Of a stretch of 64,000 nt of DNA, positions 8,955 through 17,248 are shown piece after piece; the stretch's first letter is position 1, and each line of letters starts with the position of its first letter. The position numbers were made by a program, and so were the translations under genes. Below the pieces are notes generated by a model. The model ran no database searches, was not told where the DNA came from, and saw only the letters and a program-made list of their open reading frames with translations. This stretch comes from an uncultured Bacteroidales bacterium (GTDB taxonomy: Bacteria; Bacteroidota; Bacteroidia; Bacteroidales; F082), in assembly GCA_900315175.1 (NCBI GenBank), contig OMYA01000006.1:81599-145598 (forward strand), given 5' to 3'.

Positions 8955-10522
8955 TTCCCAAGCATTTCCAATTTTATTACACCCATGTCGGCAAATATCA
9001 CAGCTTTATTGAACTCATCTTCCTTAAAATCAAACAGTTTGTTCTCTTCTTTCAGAAACTTTCCAAACGACACCATGCTCGACTTGATGTTTCTGTCTGG
9101 CAAATCAGTAAAATCACTATTTGCTCCATTGGCATCGTGATATTTCAGATACATGTCAAAACGTTTGGTATCATAGCCTGGTGCAGATATGGCAAAATGC
9201 ACACATTCGTCGTTACTGTAAAGATTAAAGACGCCATTCTCATCAGTGAAGGTGTTCAGGCCTGTTCTCCAAGTATTATTCCAGCCCCTAATAACAGCCC
9301 CTTCAATAGGCTCACCTTTATAATCCACAATTCGACCTGTTATTTTGGCATTATGATAGCCAAAATTGTTATAATAATTGACAGCCTTTTCAGGCTCACC
9401 TTTTTTCAACGATTTAAGTCCGGCGAAAGAATATGCTACAGGTTTCAATGTTCCTTGTATGACATACCCATTTTGTGTCGTCATAGTCCCTTCATGATTC
9501 AAAACACCAGAATAGATACCTTCATAGTTAATGTCATTAGACTGGGAAAAATCCTGGAAAGCCCACCAGCCGAAGCCAATACCGCCACAATCTATTGTGT
9601 ATTGGTAGGCTTGTTCAGCAAAAAAGCATTGTTGTTCATAGCTCACCGAGTCGTCGTCAGCTGGCAAAGAAGTCTCCCCTATCATCCAAGGTTTTTTGAC
9701 ATAATGACTATACCACCATATTTCATTGGGGATACTCAAAGGATTGTATGTATGAATCTCGATGAAATCAACGGGCATTATAGACGGATCCCAAGAAAAA
9801 ACCTCTATCGGCTCGGCGAAACCTATTGTAAATAAATGATTGGGCGCATCTGTTTTAGCTTTATCGACCCATTTTCCGACCAAATCTACTGCATCAGCCT
9901 TCAAACGGTCTTTCACTTCGTCAAAATAAAGCGGTTCATTCATAAGGTCATAAGCAAAAACCGTCTTTTCATTGGATAAACGCTTCATCAGGGCTGAATT
10001 AAATTTGGCCAGTTCAGCATCCCATGAAGGCTTTAACAACAACATCACCTTCATATTATGTGAAGCCACTATGGAAACCATTTCCTCCACAGCATCAAGG
10101 ATTTGATCGGTTTTATCTTTCAAATAAACCACACCACTCTGTACCGAAAAATAACGTCCTTTATCATTTGCAGATATCACATTCAAACACAATCTAACGG
10201 TATTAAAACCAAGATCCTCGACAATTTGCATGTGACTGGAGAACTGATCTAATGCCTCTTGCTTTGTTGTAGGCTCATATATTTCCGGATTATCATAATA
10301 TTTTACAGCTCCTAACACCAAATCATCGCCAAAAGTCATCATATCCACCTTATAATTAAGCATCAATGGAAAAAATTGCTCACCATCAACCTTAAAGACA
10401 CCATCTTCAATATAAACGAAACCTTCTTTAGCACCGTGATTACCAGTGCACCCCGTCACAATAACGACAGCAACTGTCATTATAATAACAAACAATACTT
10501 TTTCAATTACTTTTTTCACCAT
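8951..10522 (-). CDS. Lipoprotein glycoside hydrolase, GH5-like, with C-terminal regulatory-like domain
   Basis: This 523-residue surface or periplasmic lipoprotein has a signal ending at VTGC (Cys25). The TIM-barrel part (about 40-370) contains FNTVRLCLN near 106, DLMNEPL with the predicted acid/base Glu196, HTYNP near 257, and IGETSLP with the predicted nucleophile Glu283. This clan GH-A pattern is seen in GH5 mannanases and glucanases. Residues about 390-450 form a carboxypeptidase regulatory-like beta-sandwich (GRIVDYKGEPIEGAVIRGWN). It overlaps the LtaS-like gene by 4 bp, suggesting that hydrolysis and transfer act on the same surface polymer. A TATCTTTG box at 10532-10539 lies only 9 bp before the ATG, so the leader would be very short. 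The GH family number is approximate. Confidence 0.8.
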   Translation of the reverse strand: MVKKVIEKVLFVIIMTVAVVIVTGCTGNHGAKEGFVYIEDGVFKVDGEQFFPLMLNYKVDMMTFGDDLVLGAVKYYDNPEIYEPTTKQEALDQFSSHMQIVEDLGFNTVRLCLNVISANDKGRYFSVQSGVVYLKDKTDQILDAVEEMVSIVASHNMKVMLLLKPSWDAELAKFNSALMKRLSNEKTVFAYDLMNEPLYFDEVKDRLKADAVDLVGKWVDKAKTDAPNHLFTIGFAEPIEVFSWDPSIMPVDFIEIHTYNPLSIPNEIWWYSHYVKKPWMIGETSLPADDDSVSYEQQCFFAEQAYQYTIDCGGIGFGWWAFQDFSQSNDINYEGIYSGVLNHEGTMTTQNGYVIQGTLKPVAYSFAGLKSLKKGEPEKAVNYYNNFGYHNAKITGRIVDYKGEPIEGAVIRGWNNTWRTGLNTFTDENGVFNLYSNDECVHFAISAPGYDTKRFDMYLKYHDANGANSDFTDLPDRNIKSSMVSFGKFLKEENKLFDFKEDEFNKAVIFADMGVIKLEMLGK

Positions 10523-10531
10523 AATTATGCA

Positions 10532-10539
10532 AAGATATA
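10532..10539 (-). promoter_or_regulatory. Predicted -7 box for the GH5-like/LtaS-like operon
   Basis: TATCTTTG on the minus strand matches TAnnTTTG and sits 9 bp upstream of the ATG at 10522. It is back-to-back with the plus-strand box at 10570-10577. Confidence 0.45.
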
Positions 10540-10569
10540 TATTTTTACCTTATAATGAATAAAATTTCT

Positions 10570-10577
10570 TATTTTTG
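10570..10577 (+). promoter_or_regulatory. Predicted -7 box for the acyltransferase-3 gene
   Basis: TATTTTTG matches TAnnTTTG. It overlaps the first codons of the longest open frame, supporting the ATG at 10596 as the true start. Confidence 0.5.
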
Positions 10578-10595
10578 CCACCAAATAAACATAAC

Positions 10596-11702
10596 ATGAC
10601 TTACAAAACTTCTATAGCTTCATTTACTAAAGATCAAACTTCCATCATAAAAGGCATTGCTATTTTAATGATAATATTCCACAATTTTTTTCACTGGATT
10701 GAGCCTGTTGACAGTATGGAAAATGAGTTTTTCTTTAAAACAGACCATGTCAAAGTGTTTTTGCAGTCTTTTGCCGACTCTCCTTGGGAATTCATAAACA
10801 TACTTTTCAGCTATCTAGGTCATTATGGTGTCGAAATATTCATTTTTATCAGCGGCTATGGACTTGCCAAATCATTTTTAAGCAAAGAAAAATCTTGGGG
10901 CAGGTTTATGATTGATCGTCTAAAAAAACTCTATCCGCTGCTGCTTATCGGATTGGTGGTTTTCATCTTATTCAAGATCACCATGACCTATGCTATTCCA
11001 ACAGCTGCAGAATGGAGAAGCATATTGTATAAACTGCTTTTCATTAATCTTTTTATTCCTGGAGAAACTATGGTGCTTTGCGGCCCTTGGTGGTTTTTCG
11101 GTTTGATAATTCAACTTTACATTTTCTTCCCATTACTTTATAAATTGATATCAAAATATGGTTTTAAAGCCTTTGCTTTAATATCAATCACATCATATCT
11201 GTTTGTATATTATGCGCTTAACAACTGGCATCTTACCGGAGGTCTTACCGTGATGCAACATTGCGTCGCACATTTCCCCGAGTTCTGTCTCGGTATTTAT
11301 CTTGGCAAAAAGGAAAATATCACCGCAAATATATGGGTTTTCTTAATTGCTCTGACAGTGTTCATATTGGGTAACTTTTATGAAGCATTTTTCCCAATAA
11401 CATTCTTAAGTGTAACGTATGTTTTATTGTTTATATTTGTAAAAGTGATAAGTTGGAATCCAAAACCAAACATGATTCGCCGCATTATTGTTTATTTTGG
11501 TAATATTTCAATGATGCTTTTTGTCATTCACGGAATGTTCAGATGGCAGTTTGTCTGTCTTGCAAAGCATTATAACAATCCCGGAATAACTATTATTTTC
11601 GCACTTTTATACTTCCTTGAAGTATTCTTTTTGTCACTTTCCGCAAAGGTTGTTTACGATTGGATTCAACAACTACTCAAAAAAACAAAACCCGAAGAAT
11701 AA
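10596..11702 (+). CDS. Acyltransferase family 3 membrane protein
   Basis: This integral membrane protein of 368 residues has about ten hydrophobic helices. It belongs to the acyltransferase-3 group that acetylates or acylates exopolysaccharides, O-antigens and other surface glycans. The helix-1 motif IKGIAILMIIFHNF carries the conserved His, and GVEIFIFISGYGLAKSF is the next family block. An R-x-KKLYP motif follows (DRLKKLYPLL). The ATG at 10596 is chosen because a promoter -7 box lies at 10570-10577. Divergent from the GH5-like gene, it is the fifth gene in a stretch devoted to surface polymer modification. The acyl donor and acceptor are unknown. Confidence 0.85.
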   Translation: MTYKTSIASFTKDQTSIIKGIAILMIIFHNFFHWIEPVDSMENEFFFKTDHVKVFLQSFADSPWEFINILFSYLGHYGVEIFIFISGYGLAKSFLSKEKSWGRFMIDRLKKLYPLLLIGLVVFILFKITMTYAIPTAAEWRSILYKLLFINLFIPGETMVLCGPWWFFGLIIQLYIFFPLLYKLISKYGFKAFALISITSYLFVYYALNNWHLTGGLTVMQHCVAHFPEFCLGIYLGKKENITANIWVFLIALTVFILGNFYEAFFPITFLSVTYVLLFIFVKVISWNPKPNMIRRIIVYFGNISMMLFVIHGMFRWQFVCLAKHYNNPGITIIFALLYFLEVFFLSLSAKVVYDWIQQLLKKTKPEE

Positions 11703-11713
11703 TCCTCGGGTTT
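11688..11713 (-). terminator. Terminator hairpin between convergent genes
   Basis: AAACCCGA and TCGGGTTT form an 8-bp stem with a 10-nt loop. On the minus strand it is followed by TTGTTTTTTTG, so it mainly ends the oxidoreductase transcript. It overlaps the stop codon of the acyltransferase gene. Confidence 0.7.
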
Positions 11714-11734
11714 GTCTATTATCATTATTCAATT

Positions 11735-14700
11735 CTACTTAAACGCATTCTCACTCAAGCCTTTACCTGTAATCTTCAGGTCTTCCATGTAACCTGGAAC
11801 CGGCTTGCCGAGATATTTGTCAACATAAATCTTAGCCAGATACTGACCGAGCATGAAGCCGTGGCCACGCAGACCTGTCAACAGACCGACCTCCGGGTCG
11901 ACGATGTAACGCGGTTCGGTGTAACGGCCAGCCCAACATGCCAGGAAGCTCACCTCACCGAGGTTAGGGATCCACTCGGCGAAGACCTCTGAGACGATCT
12001 CCAAGAACTCCTTGCTGTTGTACTTGATGTTCTGACGTGCCTCATAAGCGTCGGTGTCAGGGCTTGCGCAGCCGATAATCTGACCTGTATGCGCCCACTG
12101 CTGTCCATAAACAGCGCTGAAACCTTTGTAATGACGACGGTCGATAATCATGTCCAACGGACCTCCGTTTGGTCCCATCATAGGCAGACGGCGTGTGATG
12201 AACGCCTGATGCTTGACAGGATACAAGCCTGTGTCCAAACCGAGCATGTCGTTGAACTTCTCAGCGCCCCAGCCCATCGCATTGACAAAGTGGTCGCAGG
12301 TGTATTCAACGTAGGCGCCTTCATGCGTGCGCACCAATGTCACATAATGTCCGCCGACCTTCTGGACGTGAAGCAACTCGCAGTCCTCGAAATAACGGCC
12401 GCCATTTTGCACACCGATACCTCTGATGTAGTCAATGACGCGGCCAGGTGTCGCCTGCCAGCAGTCACGCGTGATCAAAGCATGGCTGTAGGTGTCTTTT
12501 TTGTCGTCCCATAACGGCGAAATCTCTTTCTTGAAGTCTTTGCGGTCAATCATATAAGCATCGCTCCATGCGCGTGAGGCGTCGAGCGACTTGTAGGTAG
12601 CCTCATCATGCACCAAGTTGACGTAATGTGTCAGGTGGTAGTTGATGTTGTGCTCCTTCTGCATGTTCTTAAAAATCTCATGGTTATGCACAGCGATATC
12701 GGCGATGTCCGGATTCGAGAACGCCGGACGACCGCCTCCGATGCATCTCCACGAAGCACCACGGCTGTAGTTGATCATCACCGGCTTCTTCCCGGCTTCC
12801 GAGAAGTAACGGAACAAAGCACTGCCAGCGATTCCGCCACCGGCGATGAACACCTCGACCTTCTCTTTCTTAACGTCGTTCATCTTCGGGAAGATAAACG
12901 TTTCCTTGGTCTTCGGGTTGTATAAGTCATCCAGGCTCACCTGATTTGAAAGAGGAGCACGTGGAGTGGCGTCGCCAACCAACTCGATGCCGTATGAACG
13001 CAAAATCTGGCGTGCGCGAGGGATACATCTCTTGCCACGGCACGGACCCATACCCATACGTGTGATATGTTTCAGCTCGTCAACAGAAATGGTCTTGCGG
13101 TCACCGATGACACTCAACACCTTGTCAAGCTTGATATCTTCGCAATGGCAGACGTATGTCTCTGATTCCACATCCTTCAACGGCTTAAAGTCTATCGGTT
13201 TCGGATAGTTTTCTTTCACTATGAATCCACGTGCCTCTGTCAGCTTATCTAATGCCACATCCTTTGCAATAACGCGAGCCACGTTGGTCTTGTTGTTCTT
13301 CTTGAGGACCTTCTCAACGACGCCCTCGCCCACTTTCTTGCCGTTGTCGTCAACGAGGAACACCTCGACGCCTTCGTTTACTTCATATTCAACAGGCAGG
13401 AACAGCGTGTTCTTCTTCATGTCATAGCCGAAGATTGCCAAGCCCGGGCAGTGGTTCACGCAGTTCATACATCCGATGCACTTGTCGTAATCGATGACAG
13501 GCACGGTGTTGGTGCTCGACTTCGTGATAGCGCCCTGCGGACATGAGAACGAGCACGGGTTGCAAGCGAATCCGTAAACACAGTCAGCGATGACGAAAGG
13601 TTTCGCCACCATTCTTTCAGCTGTCGGCTTGTTAGGCTCTTTCAACACTCTTACAGGGTGCTGCTGTGACTCTATATACTGCTTTGAAATCTCAAGATAT
13701 TCGTCATAATTGAATCTCATTCCCATGTTCTGTGCCACCTCAAAAGCTACCTGCTTGCCGCGCAAGACAGCGCTTGTGCCCTCTCCAATGCGGATGGCAT
13801 CACCTGCACCGTACGTGTTCAAGCCAAACACCTCGCGACCTTTCACTAACAACTGGCTGTCGGGAATCAAACCTGTGCAGATGTTGATGATATCGATGTC
13901 GTCAATCACCTTTTCCGTTCCCGGAATAGGCTTGAAGTTCTCGCATTTAGCGATGACAGCGCCCACGATGCCGGTGTGGTCTTTGTTCGGTATGGCCTTC
14001 AACAGGATATGCGATGTCATAATCGGGATGCCGAGTCTGCGTACGCGGTTAGCCTGCACCGGGAAGCCGCCTTCATGGTCCATACCCTCGATGATGGCTT
14101 TGATTGTTGCGCCAGCCTGCATTCCTTGGTATGATGTCAGATAACCGATGTTTCCTGCGCCCACCGTCAGCACCTTCTTGCCAAGCAACGTATGCTCCTG
14201 GTTCATCATCTTCTGGAACACTGCAGCGGTATACACGCCAGGGAGGTCATCGTTTTCAAATGCAGGCATGAACGGCACTGCACCTGTAGCGACGACAAGA
14301 TGTTCTGCGTCGATGTACGCCATCTCCTGTGTCTCTATGTTCTTGATAGCAATGCGTTTGCCTTCGAGCAAGTCCCAAACAACATAATTCAGCAGTATGC
14401 CTTCGTGGTTGTCGCCAGCCAGAGTCTTCGCGATGTCAAAGCCACGCATGCCACCGAATTTCTGCTCCTTCTCGAAGAAGAAAAACTGGTGTGTCTGCAT
14501 ATTGAACTGACCGCCGATACGTGCATTATTATCGACAACGACGTTGCTGATGCCGAGTTTATTAAGCTGTTCGCGGCAAGCCAATCCTGCAGGGCCGGCA
14601 CCGATGATGGCGACCTGTGTTTTGTAGACCTTCACCTCACGCGGTTGCAGTTCTTTAGCCTCCGGGAGCACGTTAGCCTCATTGTTGATAGGCTTCACTT

Positions 14701-14965
14701 CCCTCACTCCGTCAACCAAAGTGATGCAGATACGGCGGATCTTGCCGTCGACAAGCATCTCGCAGGCACCGCACTTTCCGATACCGCAGTTAAGGCTTCG
14801 GTTGCGACCGTCGAGGCTGTGGCTATGAACAGGAAAACCAGCCTGATGCAAAGCGGCAGCGATGGTGTAGCCCTTCTTGCCAACCACTTTCTTTCCGTCA
14901 TAAATAAACTCTACTGACTCGCCCTCGGCGATGTCTAAAATAGGATGTTTGGTTATTTTGTACAT
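11735..14965 (-). CDS. Multi-domain FAD/Fe-S oxidoreductase (fused HcnABC / D-hydroxyproline-dehydrogenase-like)
   Basis: This protein of 1,076 residues fuses modules that are usually separate subunits. A ferredoxin-like [2Fe-2S] domain has Cys60, 65, 68 and 80. A pyridine-nucleotide-disulfide-type FAD domain carries IGAGPAGL near 121 and VGAGNIGY near 268. Two 4Fe-4S motifs follow, with Cys462/468/471/475 and Cys496/499/502/506. A BFD-like [2Fe-2S] domain has Cys606, 608, 642 and 647. A C-terminal DAO-type FAD oxidase domain begins with FIAGGGIAGSA near 706. Related three-subunit enzymes oxidise glycine/cyanide precursors, opines, sarcosine or D-hydroxyproline, and the DAO part probably binds an amine or hydroxy acid. 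The start at ATG 14965 follows a TAACTTTG box. The gene is monocistronic. The substrate is unknown. Confidence 0.85.
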   Translation of the reverse strand: MYKITKHPILDIAEGESVEFIYDGKKVVGKKGYTIAAALHQAGFPVHSHSLDGRNRSLNCGIGKCGACEMLVDGKIRRICITLVDGVREVKPINNEANVLPEAKELQPREVKVYKTQVAIIGAGPAGLACREQLNKLGISNVVVDNNARIGGQFNMQTHQFFFFEKEQKFGGMRGFDIAKTLAGDNHEGILLNYVVWDLLEGKRIAIKNIETQEMAYIDAEHLVVATGAVPFMPAFENDDLPGVYTAAVFQKMMNQEHTLLGKKVLTVGAGNIGYLTSYQGMQAGATIKAIIEGMDHEGGFPVQANRVRRLGIPIMTSHILLKAIPNKDHTGIVGAVIAKCENFKPIPGTEKVIDDIDIINICTGLIPDSQLLVKGREVFGLNTYGAGDAIRIGEGTSAVLRGKQVAFEVAQNMGMRFNYDEYLEISKQYIESQQHPVRVLKEPNKPTAERMVAKPFVIADCVYGFACNPCSFSCPQGAITKSSTNTVPVIDYDKCIGCMNCVNHCPGLAIFGYDMKKNTLFLPVEYEVNEGVEVFLVDDNGKKVGEGVVEKVLKKNNKTNVARVIAKDVALDKLTEARGFIVKENYPKPIDFKPLKDVESETYVCHCEDIKLDKVLSVIGDRKTISVDELKHITRMGMGPCRGKRCIPRARQILRSYGIELVGDATPRAPLSNQVSLDDLYNPKTKETFIFPKMNDVKKEKVEVFIAGGGIAGSALFRYFSEAGKKPVMINYSRGASWRCIGGGRPAFSNPDIADIAVHNHEIFKNMQKEHNINYHLTHYVNLVHDEATYKSLDASRAWSDAYMIDRKDFKKEISPLWDDKKDTYSHALITRDCWQATPGRVIDYIRGIGVQNGGRYFEDCELLHVQKVGGHYVTLVRTHEGAYVEYTCDHFVNAMGWGAEKFNDMLGLDTGLYPVKHQAFITRRLPMMGPNGGPLDMIIDRRHYKGFSAVYGQQWAHTGQIIGCASPDTDAYEARQNIKYNSKEFLEIVSEVFAEWIPNLGEVSFLACWAGRYTEPRYIVDPEVGLLTGLRGHGFMLGQYLAKIYVDKYLGKPVPGYMEDLKITGKGLSENAFK

Positions 14966-14992
14966 ACTTTTCAATTTTGCTAATAAGAATTG

Positions 14993-15000
14993 CAAAGTTA
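14993..15000 (-). promoter_or_regulatory. Predicted -7 box for the FAD/Fe-S oxidoreductase
   Basis: TAACTTTG on the minus strand fits TAnnTTTG and lies 27 bp upstream of ATG 14965. It excludes the longer open frame that would start at 14995. Confidence 0.5.
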
Positions 15001-15085
15001 AAAAGCGATTTTTAGAAATGCAAGAAAAAAAATTAAAAAATTATTTCTCACAGATTTCACAGATTCTCACGGATTATTTTCCTAT

Positions 15086-16267
15086 CTATTCTGTGTTCAT
15101 CTGTGCAATCTGCGAGAGTTTTTTGTCTTTATATGACCCTTCAAAAATCTCAAACTTCTCAAACTTACATTCCAGCGGTCCGTTATAAATATCAATTTTC
15201 TTTGATGGTTTCAGTCCTATAAGCTTCAGCGCATCCTTGTTAGAGCTGATAATCCAAGCCTCGAAGCCCTTGAAGTTCTTTTTCAAAGCGTCGCCGATGC
15301 CTTTATATAGATTTATAAGGTCTTTTTCTTCCAATCTCTCACCGTATGGCGGGTTGATAATCATGATTCCGCCGCCCTCCGGTGGCACCATGGCGAACAT
15401 GTCTTGTTTGCTCAGCTTGATGTCATACTGCAGATGCGCGTTTGTGATGTTTGCCTTTGCGATCTCCACAGCTTTCGCTGAATGGTCTGATGCAAGTATC
15501 TCATAATCAAATTCTTCCATTGTGGCGCCGGCCTCCATCACTACGTTCTGCCACAGCTCCTTGTCGAAGTCGTGCCATGTCATAAAGCCCCATTTCTTTC
15601 TGAAGAATCCAGCGGGGATGCCCAGAGCCATCATTGCAGCCTCAATCGGGATGGTGCCCGAGCCGCACATGCAGTCGACGAAGTTGCAGTCGTATTTCCA
15701 GCCGGTAAGTTTAATCAAGCCTGCTGCCAGGACTTCGCTCATCGGAGCCTTGTCGACGGCTTTTCTGTATCCTCGTTTATGCAACGACTCGCCAGAGCTG
15801 TCGAACGAAAGCGTAACCTTCTCATTCTCAATGTGTACGTTGATTCTCAAATCAGGGTCATCGACATCCACCGAAGGACGCGCTCCGAAATGTTCGCGGA
15901 ACTCGTCAGCGATGGCGTCTTTTACTTTCAATGCCGCATATTGAGAGTGAGTGAAATAGTTGCCACTTGTGACCGCATCAATCGCAAAGGTCTCGTTGAT
16001 GTTGAAAATCTCATGCCATTGGATTTTGAAGATGTTGTTGTACAATGCCAACTCATTACGTGCCACGAAACTCGTCATCGGCTTCAGGATGCGCAACGCT
16101 GTACGGCAGCAGTAGTTTGCTCTGTACATCATTGCCTTGTCGCCCTCGAAGCTCACGGCACGGTTCAAAATCTGCACATTTTCAGCACCTAAGGATGTCA
16201 ATTCCTCGGCAAGGACGTTTTCCAGCCCTGCCATGGTCTTGGCAACCATTTTAAAAGTGTTTTCCAT
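15086..16267 (-). CDS. THUMP-domain class I RNA methyltransferase (RlmL N-terminal-like)
   Basis: This protein of 393 residues has an N-terminal THUMP RNA-binding domain (about 5-150) and a Rossmann SAM-dependent methyltransferase domain. It resembles the RlmL/YcbY half that makes N2-methylguanosine in 23S rRNA. Visible motifs are FVDCMCGSGTIPIEAA (SAM motif I) near 190, ASDHSAKAVEIAKAN (motif II), and INPPYGERL (motif IV, N-P-P-Y catalytic block) near 290. The longer open frame starts inside the HIT gene. MENTFKM at 16267 is the likely start, one base after the HIT stop. It is third in the greA-HIT-methyltransferase operon. Confidence 0.9.
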   Translation of the reverse strand: MENTFKMVAKTMAGLENVLAEELTSLGAENVQILNRAVSFEGDKAMMYRANYCCRTALRILKPMTSFVARNELALYNNIFKIQWHEIFNINETFAIDAVTSGNYFTHSQYAALKVKDAIADEFREHFGARPSVDVDDPDLRINVHIENEKVTLSFDSSGESLHKRGYRKAVDKAPMSEVLAAGLIKLTGWKYDCNFVDCMCGSGTIPIEAAMMALGIPAGFFRKKWGFMTWHDFDKELWQNVVMEAGATMEEFDYEILASDHSAKAVEIAKANITNAHLQYDIKLSKQDMFAMVPPEGGGIMIINPPYGERLEEKDLINLYKGIGDALKKNFKGFEAWIISSNKDALKLIGLKPSKKIDIYNGPLECKFEKFEIFEGSYKDKKLSQIAQMNTE

Positions 16268-16268
16268 C

Positions 16269-16661
16269 TTACAGATTCTCGACGATTTTCTTCTGCCACT
16301 CTTTGAACTGTTCTTCTGTAGGGTGCATCTTCTCGCGCTTGAAGTCGATATCACCTTCTTTCTGCATCGGCACGAGGTGGATGTGTGCGTGAGGCACTTC
16401 AAGACCGATAACAGCCACGCCTACTTTTTTGCATGGGATGGCTTTCTTTATCGCGACAGCAATCTTCTTTGTGAAGACCATCATCTCGGCGAGGTCAGCG
16501 TCAGAAATGTCAAAGATATAATCCTCTTCTTTCTTAGGAATCACCAGAGTGTGACCCGGTGCGAGCGGGCTGATGTCGAAAAACGCGAAAAACTTGTCGT
16601 TTTCTGCGATTTTGTAGCAAGGGATCTCACCTGCGACTATTCTTGAAAATATTGAAGCCAT
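16269..16661 (-). CDS. HIT family nucleotide-binding protein (HinT-like)
   Basis: This 130-residue cytoplasmic hydrolase has the histidine triad HAHIHLVP near residue 99. Its N-terminus (SIFSRIVAGEIPCYKI) is typical of HinT-like enzymes, which cleave nucleoside phosphoramidates and acyl-adenylates. APGHTLVIPKK near residue 34 is another family block. It begins 2 bp after the greA stop and is followed at 1 bp by the THUMP methyltransferase, so all three are one transcript. Confidence 0.93.
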   Translation of the reverse strand: MASIFSRIVAGEIPCYKIAENDKFFAFFDISPLAPGHTLVIPKKEEDYIFDISDADLAEMMVFTKKIAVAIKKAIPCKKVGVAVIGLEVPHAHIHLVPMQKEGDIDFKREKMHPTEEQFKEWQKKIVENL

Positions 16662-16663
16662 AA

Positions 16664-17140
16664 TTATTCTCTTGTTATTTCAACGATTTCAAACAAAAGC
16701 TTTCCTGCTGGCACCTGAATCTCCACTTCTTCGCCCACAGCTTTACCGAGAAGGCCTTTCGCGATAGGTGATGTAATGGATATCTTTCCTGCCTTAAGGT
16801 TCGCCTCTTTCTCAGGAACGATGGTATATGACATCATCTGTTTTGTCTTCACGTTTTTGATTTTCACTGTCGAGAGAATCAAAACCTTCGATGTGTCCAT
16901 CTTCGATTCATCGATGATTCGTGCGTTAGCAATGGTAAGCTGGAGCTTCACAATCTTCATCTCGAGAAGTTGCTGAGCTTCTTTAGCTGCGTCATATTCA
17001 GCGTTTTCCGACAAGTCACCCTTATCGCGAGCCTCTGCTATTGCTGCTGCAATCTTCGGACGTTCGTTAACACAAAGATTCTCCAGTTCGTCCTTCAGCT
17101 TCTGTAATCCAGCTTGTGTAAAGTATTCTACTTCTGCCAT
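16664..17140 (-). CDS. greA: Transcription elongation factor GreA
   Basis: GreA binds the secondary channel of RNA polymerase and stimulates cleavage of backtracked RNA. The 158 residues match the usual length. The N-terminal coiled coil carries the acidic tip GDLSENAEYDAAKEAQ (Asp and Glu at the tip of the hairpin). The C-terminal FKBP-like domain contains ITSPIAKGLLGKAVGEEV. It is the first gene of the operon with the HIT and THUMP genes. Its predicted leader, from a TATCTTTG box at 17213-17220, contains a terminator-like hairpin, so expression may be attenuated. Confidence 0.97.
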   Translation of the reverse strand: MAEVEYFTQAGLQKLKDELENLCVNERPKIAAAIAEARDKGDLSENAEYDAAKEAQQLLEMKIVKLQLTIANARIIDESKMDTSKVLILSTVKIKNVKTKQMMSYTIVPEKEANLKAGKISITSPIAKGLLGKAVGEEVEIQVPAGKLLFEIVEITRE

Positions 17141-17160
17141 ATCTTTAGTTTTTAAATTGT

Positions 17161-17191
17161 AAAAAAGAGACCCTTACCGAAATAAGGGCCC
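17161..17191 (-). terminator. Terminator-like hairpin in the greA leader
   Basis: On the minus strand, CCCTTA, loop TTTCGG and TAAGGG form a 6-bp stem, extended by three more G-C/G-U pairs, then CTTTTTT follows. The hairpin also lies downstream of the porin-like gene, so it can end that transcript. Because the greA -7 box at 17213-17220 is upstream of it, it would also be transcribed in the greA 5' leader. Confidence 0.7.
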
Positions 17192-17212
17192 TTTTTTCCG
17201 TAAAATTGTATG

Positions 17213-17220
17213 CAAAGATA
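17213..17220 (-). promoter_or_regulatory. Predicted -7 box for greA
   Basis: TATCTTTG fits TAnnTTTG, with a TTG about 18 nt further upstream. Transcription would start near 17206 and pass through the hairpin at 17161-17191 before the greA ATG at 17140. Confidence 0.5.
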
Positions 17221-17248
17221 CAACTTTTTTTTCAAATGCAAGTTTTTT

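Noticed and set aside
8873..9835. Plus-strand open frame of 320 codons antisense to the GH5-like lipoprotein
   Set aside because: The minus-strand glycosidase is clear from its catalytic Glu motifs and signal peptide; this frame is a shadow.
14192..14917. Long plus-strand open frame of 241 codons within the oxidoreductase gene
   Set aside because: It lies antisense to a strongly supported multi-domain protein with intact Cys and Rossmann motifs, and shows no family resemblance.
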